From Reinekea thalattae (lineage in GTDB: Bacteria; Pseudomonadota; Gammaproteobacteria; Pseudomonadales; Natronospirillaceae): DNA of 64,000 nucleotides. The stretch spans positions 1,736,001 to 1,800,000 of the forward strand of contig NZ_VKAD01000001.1 of assembly GCF_008041945.1 (NCBI RefSeq), written 5' to 3'. The position numbers and the translations under genes are program-made. The notes below the pieces were generated by a model. It was given only the letters and a program-made list of their open reading frames with translations, was not told where the DNA came from and searched no databases. The stretch's first letter is position 1, and every line of letters starts with the position of its first letter. Below are positions 56,224-64,000 of this stretch, piece by piece.

Positions 56224-57135
56224 ATGAACAATCTCGTGTTAAAAGCTCACGCGGCGGTCTTTACCGCCGTGGTTATTTGGGCCTGTTCCTTTATTGCACT
56301 AAAAGTTGCGGTCAATGAAGTAGCGCCAATGGTGGTTATTTTTTTACGAATGTTGCTCGGTTCGTTAGCATTCTTAGCCGCTTGGCCGTGGATCCGTCAC
56401 GGCATTAATTATCAGCCTGGCGATTGGAAACTGCTTGCTGGCATGGCGTTATTTGAACCCTGCTTTTATTTTATATTTGAAGCACAGGCCGTACGCTACA
56501 CCAGTGCAGGGCAAGCAGGCATGGTGACGGCGACATTGCCGCTATTGGTTGCGGTACTGGCCTACTTCACGCTAAAAGAACGCAACAGCCTACGACAATG
56601 GCTTGGCTTTTTAATCGCGGTTATCGGGGTTATTTGGATGACGCTAAACAGCGAAGATGGCGAACAAGCACCAAATGCGCTCTTGGGTAATCTGCTGGAA
56701 TTTTTAGCCATGCTGATGGCCGCTGGCTATACGTTGATGGTGAAGCACCTTACTCGGCGTTATTCCGCCTTTGTGCTCACGGCCATACAAAGCTTTATCG
56801 GCACTGTATTCTTTTTACCGCTGGCACTGGCTTCAACCTGGCCGAGTTCTATCTCAATGACCGCTGTGGGCTGCATTGTTTTTTTAGGCCTTATCGTTTC
56901 GCTAGGTGGTTACGGCCTATACAACTACTCGCTGTCGCACATTAAGGCTTCTACCTCTGCTGGCTACATTAATTTATTGCCGGTCTTTACGCTGTTGTTC
57001 TCAATGTTGTTACTCGGTGAGCGACTCGTCCTTATGCAATGGCTTGCCATCGGTTTAGTCTTTTTAGGGGTGTTTCTCAGCCAAGAAAAAACACCCATCA
57101 TCCCAAAAGAAGTTCCGCCTGGAGCAACGGGCTAA
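56224..57135 (+). CDS. EamA-family (DMT) permease
   Basis: 303 residues with ten predicted membrane segments in two repeats (AVFTAVVIWACSFIALKVAV at the start; second repeat from about 155, LLEFLAMLMAAGYTLMVKHL). Conserved family blocks are FEAQAVRYTSAGQAGMV and ASTSAGYINLLPVFTLLF. Metabolite exporter of unknown substrate. It follows the HAD gene by 28 bases on the same strand, so rpe-HAD-permease could be one unit. 17 bases separate its stop from the convergent PfkB stop. Confidence 0.9.
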   Translation: MNNLVLKAHAAVFTAVVIWACSFIALKVAVNEVAPMVVIFLRMLLGSLAFLAAWPWIRHGINYQPGDWKLLAGMALFEPCFYFIFEAQAVRYTSAGQAGMVTATLPLLVAVLAYFTLKERNSLRQWLGFLIAVIGVIWMTLNSEDGEQAPNALLGNLLEFLAMLMAAGYTLMVKHLTRRYSAFVLTAIQSFIGTVFFLPLALASTWPSSISMTAVGCIVFLGLIVSLGGYGLYNYSLSHIKASTSAGYINLLPVFTLLFSMLLLGERLVLMQWLAIGLVFLGVFLSQEKTPIIPKEVPPGATG

Positions 57136-57152
57136 CCGGCTGCAACAACAAG

Positions 57153-58031
57153 CTAGTCGACCGCTTGAGCTATATCGTCCAGGCTGGGCATGGCATCAAA
57201 AGCACCAGGTTTAGTGACGGCATGCGCACCACAGCGGCTGGCAAAGAGCGTCAATTGTTCCAGCTTTTGCTGGTCAGCCATGGTCTTTTTGCTATCACCC
57301 TGCTCAACCAAGGCAAACAAGAGTGCGCCCATAAAAGCATCGCCTGCGGCAGTCGCATCAACCACCTCAACCGTTGGTGGTGTCACTTCCGAATAGATAC
57401 CTTTAGCAATGACCTTAATAGCATTGGTCTCGTCGGTAATCACAACAAACGAAACACCCTGAGCAACCACAGACTTCACAAACGCAATTTCACCTTCCGG
57501 TGACAGCAGCTCAAGCTCCTGCTGCGACAACTTAACCATATCGACACTGGCAAAACAGCGCTCAATCACGGCCTGATCGACTTTACCGTTCGGCCACAAA
57601 TGAGGCTGCAGATTAACATCGAAAGTGACTAAATTGCCCTGCTTGCGGGCTTTGCTAATGGCGGTGAGTGTCGTCTCTGCCATGCTTGGCTCAGTCAGCG
57701 TATTAGAACTAAAGTGAAACACCGCGCTATTGATAAACCACTGATCTTTAATATCCTGAACAGTTAGCGCCAGCGTGGTTTGCTTATCGGCTTGTTTTTG
57801 CACCAAGCTGGTGTCGACTTCTCGTTGCGCTAAGGCGGTGAGAATTTGCTCGCTAACGGCGTCATCGGCCAACTGACTGATAAACCGAGCCGAGCCGCCG
57901 AGCGTTGCCACGGCGACCGCGACATTAGCTATCGCACTGGTCGTCGGTAATGCCTCACTGCTTTGCTCATTTGCTTGCGGTTGAGATAAAAAATCCATCG
58001 ATGCTTCACCGAAGCAAGTTATAAACGCCAT
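57153..58031 (-). CDS. PfkB-family carbohydrate kinase (fructokinase-like)
   Basis: 292 residues. The N-terminal CFGEASMDFL resembles fructokinases (usual FGEALVD), followed by ANVAVAVATLGGSARFI and the C-terminal PfkB signature DATAAGDAFMGALL, where the anion hole and catalytic Asp lie. Predicted sugar or nucleoside kinase, substrate not settled. ATG 58031 with AGGGCG nine bases before is chosen over the longer frame. No sugar transporter or regulator lies nearby. Confidence 0.87.
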   Translation of the reverse strand: MAFITCFGEASMDFLSQPQANEQSSEALPTTSAIANVAVAVATLGGSARFISQLADDAVSEQILTALAQREVDTSLVQKQADKQTTLALTVQDIKDQWFINSAVFHFSSNTLTEPSMAETTLTAISKARKQGNLVTFDVNLQPHLWPNGKVDQAVIERCFASVDMVKLSQQELELLSPEGEIAFVKSVVAQGVSFVVITDETNAIKVIAKGIYSEVTPPTVEVVDATAAGDAFMGALLFALVEQGDSKKTMADQQKLEQLTLFASRCGAHAVTKPGAFDAMPSLDDIAQAVD

Positions 58032-58208
58032 GGGGTTCGCCCTGTAGTGTGAATCTAAAAGAAGCGCTGATTGTAACTGCAAGCTTGATTTTTATCAGCC
58101 ATGGGCGCGCAAAGCGTCACCTAAACTGGCTAAATGGCGATAAAAGCCGTTAAATAACCAAGATGAAAATACAGCCACCAGCCAATACAGGCGAATAAGG
58201 ATTCACCC

Positions 58209-58526
58209 ATGCTAAAACGCATGCTATTAGCAAGCTTTATAATGCTACTCACTTCTGGACTCTATGCTGGCGATGCCGCAGCCGGTAAAGCAAAATCAAC
58301 CACCTGCGCCGCCTGCCATGGCAGATCCGGCATTTCCATGATTCCTATTTATCCGAATTTAGCAGGGCAACATCAATCTTATTTAAGTACATCCCTAAAA
58401 GCTTATCGGTCACAACAACGAAAAGGCGGTAACGCTGCGATGATGTGGGGAATCGCTGCGAGTTTATCGGACGACGATATCGACGACCTTGCGGCTTACT
58501 ACGCCAGCCTGCCAAGCACAAAATAG
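58209..58526 (+). CDS. small periplasmic class I cytochrome c
   Basis: 105 residues with signal peptide ([16 protein letters not shown]; mature start near residue 21). One haem site, [12 protein letters not shown] (Cys-x2-Cys-His), and a distal Met in the [13 protein letters not shown]...GGNAAMMWG part. Resembles cytochrome c553/c4 half-domains, electron carriers to terminal oxidases. Single gene with long flanking spaces. Confidence 0.92.
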   Translation: MLKRMLLASFIMLLTSGLYAGDAAAGKAKSTTCAACHGRSGISMIPIYPNLAGQHQSYLSTSLKAYRSQQRKGGNAAMMWGIAASLSDDDIDDLAAYYASLPSTK

Positions 58527-58545
58527 TCACCCGACTTACTGTGCT

Positions 58546-58579
58546 ATTCGGTTGGAAGTAATGCGATTCGGTTGAAAGT
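58546..58579. repeat. two 14-base direct repeats, period 20
   Basis: ATTCGGTTGGAAGT at 58546-58559 and ATTCGGTTGAAAGT at 58566-58579, one mismatch. Period 20 bases places them on nearly the same DNA face. They follow the cytochrome stop. Confidence 0.7.
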
Positions 58580-58697
58580 CCACCAGAGGTATCGCGGTTT
58601 TATACCCAGAACATCAGCGCTCAATATTAACGACTCATATTGACTTAGCGGTTATTCATTAACTCTTGGATAAACCATAAAAACTATCCACTGATAC

Positions 58698-58732
58698 TGT
58701 GGATAACTTTGGGTATAACCTTTGGGCATAAT
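58698..58732. promoter_or_regulatory. DnaA-box-like site next to a 13-base tandem repeat
   Basis: TGTGGATAA (58698-58706) is the exact complement of the DnaA box TTATCCACA. CTTTGGGTATAAC and CTTTGGGCATAAT follow in tandem (58707-58732). A weaker match, CTATCCACT, lies at 58684-58692. Confidence 0.5.
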
Positions 58733-59047
58733 CAGCAAAGGCCGATAGTTACTCGCTTTTCTATAATTGAGCGTTTTATGTTCGCTGCCCGAAAAGCCCC
58801 GTAAATCAATGGATTAGCAAGTAATAATGTAAAAAGTCAAAGCCAAATAACGATAAAATCGTGATCAGGTTCATAAAAATTGAGATGTGAATAACTAACG
58901 GCAGATTCAGCCCAGAAGCCGCCTAGCCTCGATCATTGTCAAGCCCAATTTAAAGAAAAAATAAAATTATATTTGGTGCTCTCGTTAAGATCTGTAACAC
59001 TCAACCTTCTGTTCAACGTTAGCACCGAAAGCCAATAAGGAAGCACC

Positions 59048-59506
59048 ATGCACTGCCCATTCTGTAATGCCCAAGATACCAAAGTTATCGACTCCCGATT
59101 GGTAGCCGAAGGTGAGCAAGTAAGACGCAGAAGAGAGTGCGTTCAATGTGGTGAGCGTTATACGACTTACGAAACTGCTGAACTTGTGATGCCGAAAATC
59201 ATCAAACAGAACGGCAATCGCGAACCCTTTAATGAAGACAAACTCAGAGCTGGCTTTTTACGCGCCCTAGAAAAGCGCCCGGTATCTGTTGAAGCCATAG
59301 AAGCCTCCATCACTCGTATAAAACAAAAGCTACGCGCCACCGGCGAACGTGAGCTAGATTCGCGCCGAGTAGGTGAGTGCGTCATGATGGAATTGAAAGA
59401 GCTCGATCAGGTCGCCTATGTTCGATTTGCCTCGGTATATCGCAGCTTTGAAGATTTAAGTGAGTTTATTCAAGAAATCGACCAGCTAGAACAGACCGGA
59501 AAATAG
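59048..59506 (+). CDS. nrdR: transcriptional repressor NrdR
   Basis: Represses ribonucleotide reductase genes when dATP is high. 152 residues (E. coli 149). A zinc ribbon of two Cys-x2-Cys pairs (CPFC at 3-6, [12 protein letters not shown] at 31-42) leads to an ATP-cone domain with [30 protein letters not shown] precedes the ATG. In most relatives ribD follows; here nusB does, and ribD lies 20 kb away on the other strand. Confidence 0.98.
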   Translation: MHCPFCNAQDTKVIDSRLVAEGEQVRRRRECVQCGERYTTYETAELVMPKIIKQNGNREPFNEDKLRAGFLRALEKRPVSVEAIEASITRIKQKLRATGERELDSRRVGECVMMELKELDQVAYVRFASVYRSFEDLSEFIQEIDQLEQTGK

Positions 59507-59515
59507 CTTTTCTAC

Positions 59516-59543
59516 TTGATTTCAACGCCTTAACGCTCATAAT
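59516..59543 (+). promoter_or_regulatory. candidate promoter of nusB
   Basis: TTGATT (59516-59521), 16 bases, CATAAT (59538-59543). The -10 has 5 of 6 matches, the -35 has 4. It begins 10 bases after the nrdR stop, within the 163-base gap before nusB. Confidence 0.42.
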
Positions 59544-59669
59544 CCGCGGCCAGATAAAACAGCAAGCTTAGCCAGTTGTGAGCAGCGCCACCGATGACAG
59601 GCTAAATATCAGCTTTGACGCTAAAAACCGATAAACTGGCCAAGCAATCGCTACCGGAGTAATTGAAGT

Positions 59670-60113
59670 ATGAACAGCACCCAAAAGCCAAACCCAAGCC
59701 AGCGCCGAAAAGCTCGCAAATTAGCGCTACAGGCCCTGTACCAATGGCACATTGCAGAACAACCGATCACTCAAATTGAAGCTGAATTCCTAGTTGATAA
59801 CGATATGAGCAAGGTCGATCAAGAGTACTTCAGCGATGTACTGCGTGGCGTGCCACGTATAAAGTCCGAACTCGACGAACACATCAGCAAGCACACTGAT
59901 CGCGCTATCGATGAAATGACGCCTATTGAATTGGCTATTTTACGCATGGGCACTTTCGAATTTATGCATCGTATCGACGTACCATACAAGGTAATCATCA
60001 ACGAAGGCGTAGAGCTGTCTAAATCGTTTGGCGCCAATGAAGCTCACCGCTTTGTGAACGGTGTACTAGACAAACTAGCGCAAGAACTTCGCATCACCGA
60101 AGTCAAAGCCTAG
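59670..60113 (+). CDS. nusB: transcription antitermination factor NusB
   Basis: Binds boxA RNA with S10 during rRNA antitermination. 147 residues, all helical. [19 protein letters not shown] at the start (about 12-30), [18 protein letters not shown] in the middle (about 90-107) and [12 protein letters not shown] and KFVNGVLD-like [11 protein letters not shown] at the end are the usual NusB blocks. Normally follows ribH; here it follows nrdR. Confidence 0.97.
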   Translation: MNSTQKPNPSQRRKARKLALQALYQWHIAEQPITQIEAEFLVDNDMSKVDQEYFSDVLRGVPRIKSELDEHISKHTDRAIDEMTPIELAILRMGTFEFMHRIDVPYKVIINEGVELSKSFGANEAHRFVNGVLDKLAQELRITEVKA

Positions 60114-60165
60114 TCGTTTAATAACGCCAAAGCCTAAGCTAGAAAGCATTAATAATGCGTACAAC

Positions 60166-60196
60166 AAAAAGCCCGCAATGAAGCGGGCTTTTTTAT
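60166..60196. terminator. two-way intrinsic terminator between nusB and dppC
   Basis: AAAAAGCCCGC, loop AATGAA, GCGGGCTTTTTTTATT. Six-bp GC stem flanked by an A run and a T run, so it works for nusB on the plus strand and for the dpp genes on the minus strand. Confidence 0.9.
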
Positions 60197-60225
60197 TGTC
60201 ATTTGCAAACTGGATGCAATGAGCA

Positions 60226-61134
60226 CTAGTTTTTCAGTTTTGGATCCAAAGCATCGCGCAAGCCATCGCCCATCAGATTGAACGCCAACACCGTCAATAG
60301 AATCACAATGCCCGGGAAGGTCACTACCCACCAAGCGCTTTGAATAAACTCACGCGCAGTTGCCAGCATGGTGCCCCATTCTGGTAATGGCGGCTGTGCG
60401 CCCAAGCCTAAAAAGCCAAGTGCGGCCATATCTAAAATCGCATTCGAAAAGCCAAGTGTTGCCTGCACAATTAATGGCGCCAAACAGTTTGGTAAAATGA
60501 TCACCACCATTAAACGTAAGTTAGGCGTGCCAATAGCTTTCGACGCCGTGACATAATCACGCATCTTTTCAGACAGCACCGAAGCACGAGTAATGCGAAT
60601 ATAGTGCGGCAAATACACCAAAGCCAAGGCAAAACAAGCATTCAATAGACTCGGCCCAAGCACCGCCACCAAGGCAATGGCTAACAGCAATGCTGGTAAC
60701 GATTGCAAAATATCGCTTACCCGCATAATCGCGACATCGATCTTACCGCCAAAAAAGCCAGCCAATAGCCCTAAGCAAATGCCCATGGCTAATGAAAGCA
60801 GAACAATCACCAGACCGATCACTAACGAATAGCGCGCGCCATACATAAGCCGTGAAAGGATGTCGCGACCGACGCCATCGGTACCTAAAATAAATTGCCA
60901 ACTGCCGCCGTCAACAAAGGCAGGCGGAGCCAAAATAAAATCTCGGTACTGTTCAATCGGTGAGTAGGGTGCAATCAGATCGGCAAAGGCGGCCAAAAAG
61001 ACCACGGATGCGACCCAAAAAAGGCCAACGACAGCGCCTTTGTTTTTTGAGAACTTTTTCCAAAAATCACGCAGTGGACTGGCAGGCTTGTCCGCCAGTA
61101 GTTGCTTTTCAGGAGCTACCTGTTGTTCAGTCAT
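60226..61134 (-). CDS. dppC: peptide ABC transporter permease DppC
   Basis: 302 residues, five or six membrane segments, with a cytoplasmic N-terminus (about 25 residues) before the first (about 37-58). EAA-type loop is TASKAIGTPNLRLMVVIILPNC (about 196-217). DppC pattern GTDGVGRDILSRLMYGARYS is present. Works with DppB and periplasmic DppA to import di- or oligopeptides. 9 bases after dppB. No ATPase gene follows before the terminator. Confidence 0.94.
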   Translation of the reverse strand: MTEQQVAPEKQLLADKPASPLRDFWKKFSKNKGAVVGLFWVASVVFLAAFADLIAPYSPIEQYRDFILAPPAFVDGGSWQFILGTDGVGRDILSRLMYGARYSLVIGLVIVLLSLAMGICLGLLAGFFGGKIDVAIMRVSDILQSLPALLLAIALVAVLGPSLLNACFALALVYLPHYIRITRASVLSEKMRDYVTASKAIGTPNLRLMVVIILPNCLAPLIVQATLGFSNAILDMAALGFLGLGAQPPLPEWGTMLATAREFIQSAWWVVTFPGIVILLTVLAFNLMGDGLRDALDPKLKN

Positions 61135-61143
61135 AATACCTCC

Positions 61144-62151
61144 TTACTGCTTTCTAATGCGTGGATTAATGAAACCGTAGGTTAAATCAACCAGCAGGTT
61201 AATAACGATAATAATAAACGCAATTAACAGCAGGCCGCCTTGCACAACTGGGTAATCACGACGGCCAATCGCCTCGATTAACCACTTGCCAATACCCGGC
61301 CAAGCAAAAATAGTCTCTGTTAAAATAGCTCCGCTGAGCAATGTGCCAACCTGTAAACCGATCACTGTGACCACGGGGATTAACGTGCCACGAAAGGCAT
61401 GACGAGTGACCACCTTTATTTGCGGTAAACCTTTCGATCTCGCGGTGCGAATGTAATCTTCGCCCAACACTTCAAGCATGGCTGAACGGGTCATACGGGC
61501 AATAACAGCCATCGGGATGGTGCCTAAAACAATCGAAGGCAACACCAAGTGGTGTAACGCCGAAGCAACGGCTCCTTTTTCACCGGATAGCCAAGCGTCG
61601 ATAATCATAAAGCCAGTGACGTGATCGACCCAGAACATTACATCGATGCGCCCGGAAACAGGGGTTAGGTTGAGCTGCACCGAGACAAATAGGATAAGCA
61701 ATAAGCCCCACCAAAATATCGGCATTGAATAACCGGTTAACGACACCGTCATCACTGTGTGGTCTAAAAAGCTACCACGCTTTACCGCCGCTAACATACC
61801 TAAAGGCAAGCCCACTAAAATGGCAAAAAGAGCGGCAAAAAAAGAAAGTTCTAATGTCGCAGGGAACAGCGTTAAAAATTCTTTCATGACCGGCTCGCGC
61901 GTCACGAACGATGTGCCTAAATCACCCGTTAAAACATTGCCTGCATAAATTAAATATTGCACGACCAGTGGCTTATCCAAGCCAAGCATCGCTTCCATTT
62001 CTGCGCGTTGCTCTTCGGAAACCCCTCGTTCGCCGCCCATAATGGTGACTGGGTCGCCGGGGATTAGATGAATGAGTGAGAAGGTCAGTATCGAGACGCC
62101 TATGAAGGTTGGAATAACCATCCCCAGACGTTTTAGTATGTATTGAATCAT
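61144..62151 (-). CDS. dppB: peptide ABC transporter permease DppB
   Basis: 335 residues, six membrane segments. Typical start MIQYILKRLGMVIPTFIGVS and HLIPGDPVTIMGGERG. The EAA loop is around TARSKGLPQIKVVTRHAFRGTL (about 226-247) and AILTETIFAWPGIGKWL follows. Start at ATG 62151 by family alignment; the frame opens 30 bases earlier. A terminator hairpin lies 14 bases before the start, so only part of the dppA transcript is expected to reach it. Confidence 0.95.
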   Translation of the reverse strand: MIQYILKRLGMVIPTFIGVSILTFSLIHLIPGDPVTIMGGERGVSEEQRAEMEAMLGLDKPLVVQYLIYAGNVLTGDLGTSFVTREPVMKEFLTLFPATLELSFFAALFAILVGLPLGMLAAVKRGSFLDHTVMTVSLTGYSMPIFWWGLLLILFVSVQLNLTPVSGRIDVMFWVDHVTGFMIIDAWLSGEKGAVASALHHLVLPSIVLGTIPMAVIARMTRSAMLEVLGEDYIRTARSKGLPQIKVVTRHAFRGTLIPVVTVIGLQVGTLLSGAILTETIFAWPGIGKWLIEAIGRRDYPVVQGGLLLIAFIIIVINLLVDLTYGFINPRIRKQ

Positions 62152-62164
62152 CTTTGAGCCTGAT

Positions 62165-62197
62165 AAAAAAAGACGGCGCAACCAAATGGCGCGCCGT
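62165..62197 (-). terminator. intercistronic terminator between dppA and dppB
   Basis: On the minus strand ACGGCGC, 11-base loop, GCGCCGT, then C and six or seven T. Seven perfect pairs. It lies about 120 bases after the dppA stop and 14 bases before the dppB ATG. Confidence 0.8.
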
Positions 62198-62318
62198 TCA
62201 TTATTTTAAATGAAGTCACCCTTATCGTTCTAAGCAGTCGTTTTAAAAAGCCGCTTTAATAGGTCATTTTAATAACAACACAACTCGATAACGGGTGAAA
62301 CTCCAGCTAAAAGCAAGC

Positions 62319-63920
62319 TTAGTCCGCGAGTGTTACAGCATAGAAATCATGCTTACCAAACGGGCTCATCTTATAGCCAGAAACTTCATTACGCATTGGC
62401 TCGAATACTACCGAGTGTGCAACAGTAATCCAAGGCGCTTGCTCTTTAAAGATAAGCTGAGACTCTTCATACAATTCTGTACGCTTAGCAACATCAGCTG
62501 TCACTTTTGCTTCTTCTAACAGGTCGTTGAATTCGGTGTTACACCAGAATGCAATGTTACCGCCAGTTTCAGCCGCTGGGCAGCCAAGCAATACGTATAG
62601 GAAGTTATCTGGGTCACCGTTATCACCCGTCCAACCTAGCATCGCAGTTTCGTGCTCACCATTTTTAGTACGCTCAAGGTATTCACCCCATTCGTAAGAA
62701 ACGATTTCAGCCTCAACACCTACTTTCGCCCAGTCGGCTTGCATTAACTCAGCCATACGTTGTGCGTTCGGGTTATAAGGACGCTGTACTGGCATCGCCC
62801 AAATGTTAGTTTTAAAACCATCTGGGTAACCTGCTTCTGCTAATAGTTTCTTCGCTTCAGCAATGTTCATGTCGTAATCAACAGTATCTTCGTTGTAAGA
62901 CCACATTGTTGGTGGGATTGGGTTTTTAGCAATTTCACCGGCACCTTGGTAAACCGTATCTAAGATCGATTGCTTGTCAGTTGCCATGTTTAATGCTTTA
63001 CGCACTAGAACATTATCGAACGGAGGCTTTTGCGTGTTAAACGCTAAGTAACCAACGTTTAGGCCGTTAGACTGCATAACATTGATGTCAGACTCAGCTT
63101 TCATCTGCTCGATATCAGCAGGGTTCGGGTAAGGCATGTGGTGACATTCGCCTTTTTTCAATTTCGCATAACGTACAGAAGCATCAGGCGTAATAGAGAA
63201 AACTAAACGATCGATGTCTGACTTGCCTTCCCAGTAGCTTTCGTTAGCAACGTAACGGATAGATGAATCTTTCTGGTATGAATTAAATACGAATGGGCCG
63301 GTGCCGACTGGTGAGTTATCAACCATTTCTGGCGTGCCTTTAGCCATCATTGCATCAGCGTATTCTGATGACATGATCGATGCGAAATCCATCGCCATGT
63401 TTGCTAAGAAAGTCGCGTCTGCTTTGGTTAGGTGGAACACAACCGTCATGTCGTCGACTTTTTCAATGCTGTCGATGATGTTAGCCATGTCCATGTAACC
63501 GAAGTATTTGTATTCCTGACCACTCACTTCATGGTACGGATGATCTTCTAACAACTGGCGGTTGATACTGAACAATACGTCGTCAGCATTGAATTCACGC
63601 TTAGGAGAGAAGCTCTTAGTTTTGTGGAAGTCGACACCCTTACGTAAATGGAAGGTGTAAGTTTTGCCGTCTTCAGAAACGTCCCAGCTTTCTGCAAGAC
63701 CAGGAACAAGGCTAGTACCGCCGCGCTCAAACTCAACCAAACGGTTGTATAGCGGTACTGATGATGCGTCAAACGAAGTACCTGAAGTATAGAAAGAAGG
63801 GTTGAAACCTTCAGGGCTTGCTTCTGAACAATATACGAACGTCTTTGTTGCCGCTGCAGCGCCAGTCGAAAGGCTTATGGCCATCGTGGCGGCAGCAAGT
63901 AAATTCAAACGCTTTTTCAT
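62319..63920 (-). CDS. dppA: periplasmic peptide-binding protein DppA
   Basis: 533 residues (E. coli DppA 535) with signal peptide (LLAAATMAISLSTGAAAA, cleavage near residue 24). SBP_bac_5 family: FVYCSEASPEGFNPSFYTSG, RKGVDFHKTK, SPVGTGPFVF and DNGDPDNFLYVLLGCPA (conserved ligand-binding region) are present. Binds dipeptides, possibly haem or aminolaevulinate as in E. coli. GGAG precedes the ATG and overlaps the end of an upstream open frame. Followed by a terminator before dppB. Confidence 0.96.
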   Translation of the reverse strand: MKKRLNLLAAATMAISLSTGAAAATKTFVYCSEASPEGFNPSFYTSGTSFDASSVPLYNRLVEFERGGTSLVPGLAESWDVSEDGKTYTFHLRKGVDFHKTKSFSPKREFNADDVLFSINRQLLEDHPYHEVSGQEYKYFGYMDMANIIDSIEKVDDMTVVFHLTKADATFLANMAMDFASIMSSEYADAMMAKGTPEMVDNSPVGTGPFVFNSYQKDSSIRYVANESYWEGKSDIDRLVFSITPDASVRYAKLKKGECHHMPYPNPADIEQMKAESDINVMQSNGLNVGYLAFNTQKPPFDNVLVRKALNMATDKQSILDTVYQGAGEIAKNPIPPTMWSYNEDTVDYDMNIAEAKKLLAEAGYPDGFKTNIWAMPVQRPYNPNAQRMAELMQADWAKVGVEAEIVSYEWGEYLERTKNGEHETAMLGWTGDNGDPDNFLYVLLGCPAAETGGNIAFWCNTEFNDLLEEAKVTADVAKRTELYEESQLIFKEQAPWITVAHSVVFEPMRNEVSGYKMSPFGKHDFYAVTLAD

Positions 63921-63923
63921 TAT

Positions 63924-64000
63924 TTAATGCTCCTGATTATCACCTTGGTACAGGTGTTTTAAAATGACTTCGAAGGCGCTCTGGTCGTCGCCGACAAATC
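63924..64000 (-). CDS. C-terminal end of an unidentified upstream gene
   Basis: Only the last 24 codons are inside the window. The tail reads FVGDDQSAFEVILKHLYQ, then GDNQEH and TAA at 63924-63926. The stop is three bases before the dppA ATG and the dppA ribosome site lies in its last codons, as in coupled genes. Too short to name. Confidence 0.45.
   Translation of the reverse strand, partial: FVGDDQSAFEVILKHLYQGDNQEH

Larger units (their letters stand above)
58527..59047. other. 521-base intergenic region before nrdR
   Basis: AT-rich stretch holding the repeats and the DnaA-like box listed separately. It must carry the nrdR promoter, which I could not define. I found no NrdR-box pair (ACACWATATATWGTGT-like) and no gene. 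Confidence 0.5.

Overview
The window reads as ordinary chromosome of a marine-type gammaproteobacterium. Supporting this are tamAB, the carA-carB-greA order, srkA, dbpA, adhE, riboflavin synthesis with a RibBX-type protein, nrdR-nusB, a PA4642-like protein, moderate G+C and dense coding on both strands. An Oceanospirillales-like lineage fits, but that placement is inference. I see no rRNA, tRNA, CRISPR array, insertion sequence, integrase or prophage.

Layout. 1-9 kb: a chemotaxis receptor cut by the left edge, with a sigma28-type promoter, a universal stress protein, and tamA-tamB. 9-18 kb: PA4642-like protein, radA, a dGTPase, two small membrane proteins, an SLC13-type permease, a zinc-ribbon protein, cpdB and an SDR. 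18-24 kb: carA-carB then greA, with a promoter and an attenuator-like hairpin before carA and a terminator between carB and greA; an XRE regulator is divergent. 24-30.7 kb: a HEQAH metalloprotease, a 74-residue miniature flagellar rod-like protein, srkA, a MarR regulator divergent from a DUF1499 gene across two matching operator-like sites, a mercuric-reductase-like flavoprotein, and dbpA. 31-44 kb: adhE with a 13-bp inverted repeat in its leader, an EamA permease, a GNAT, a glycerophosphodiesterase, ribD-ribE-ribBX-ribH-ribA, a TPR protein, and an IadA-like hydrolase with an AraC/GlxA-type regulator. 44-54 kb: a LysE exporter, modABC with a small membrane protein, and a signalling block. 54-64 kb: a DUF3530 protein, rpe, a HAD phosphatase, another EamA permease, a PfkB kinase, a small cytochrome c, nrdR, nusB and dppA-dppB-dppC.

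The most interesting region is the signalling block at 48.1-53.7 kb. One strand carries a PAS-GAF-PAS-PAS histidine kinase and a single-domain response regulator. The first PAS domain has the FixL-type haem signatures, a candidate proximal His and the Ile-Gly-Ile-Gly-Arg segment. The other strand carries a very small sensorless kinase and a REC-GGDEF-EAL protein with intact GGDEF, EAL and I-site motifs. Together they suggest an oxygen- or redox-responsive cyclic-di-GMP circuit, beside molybdate uptake.

Other points of interest are the attenuator-like carAB leader, the adhE leader repeat, repeat clusters before ribD, dbpA and nrdR, the separation of the rib genes from nrdR-nusB, an IadA-like protein lacking one metal-binding His, and a terminator just before dppB.
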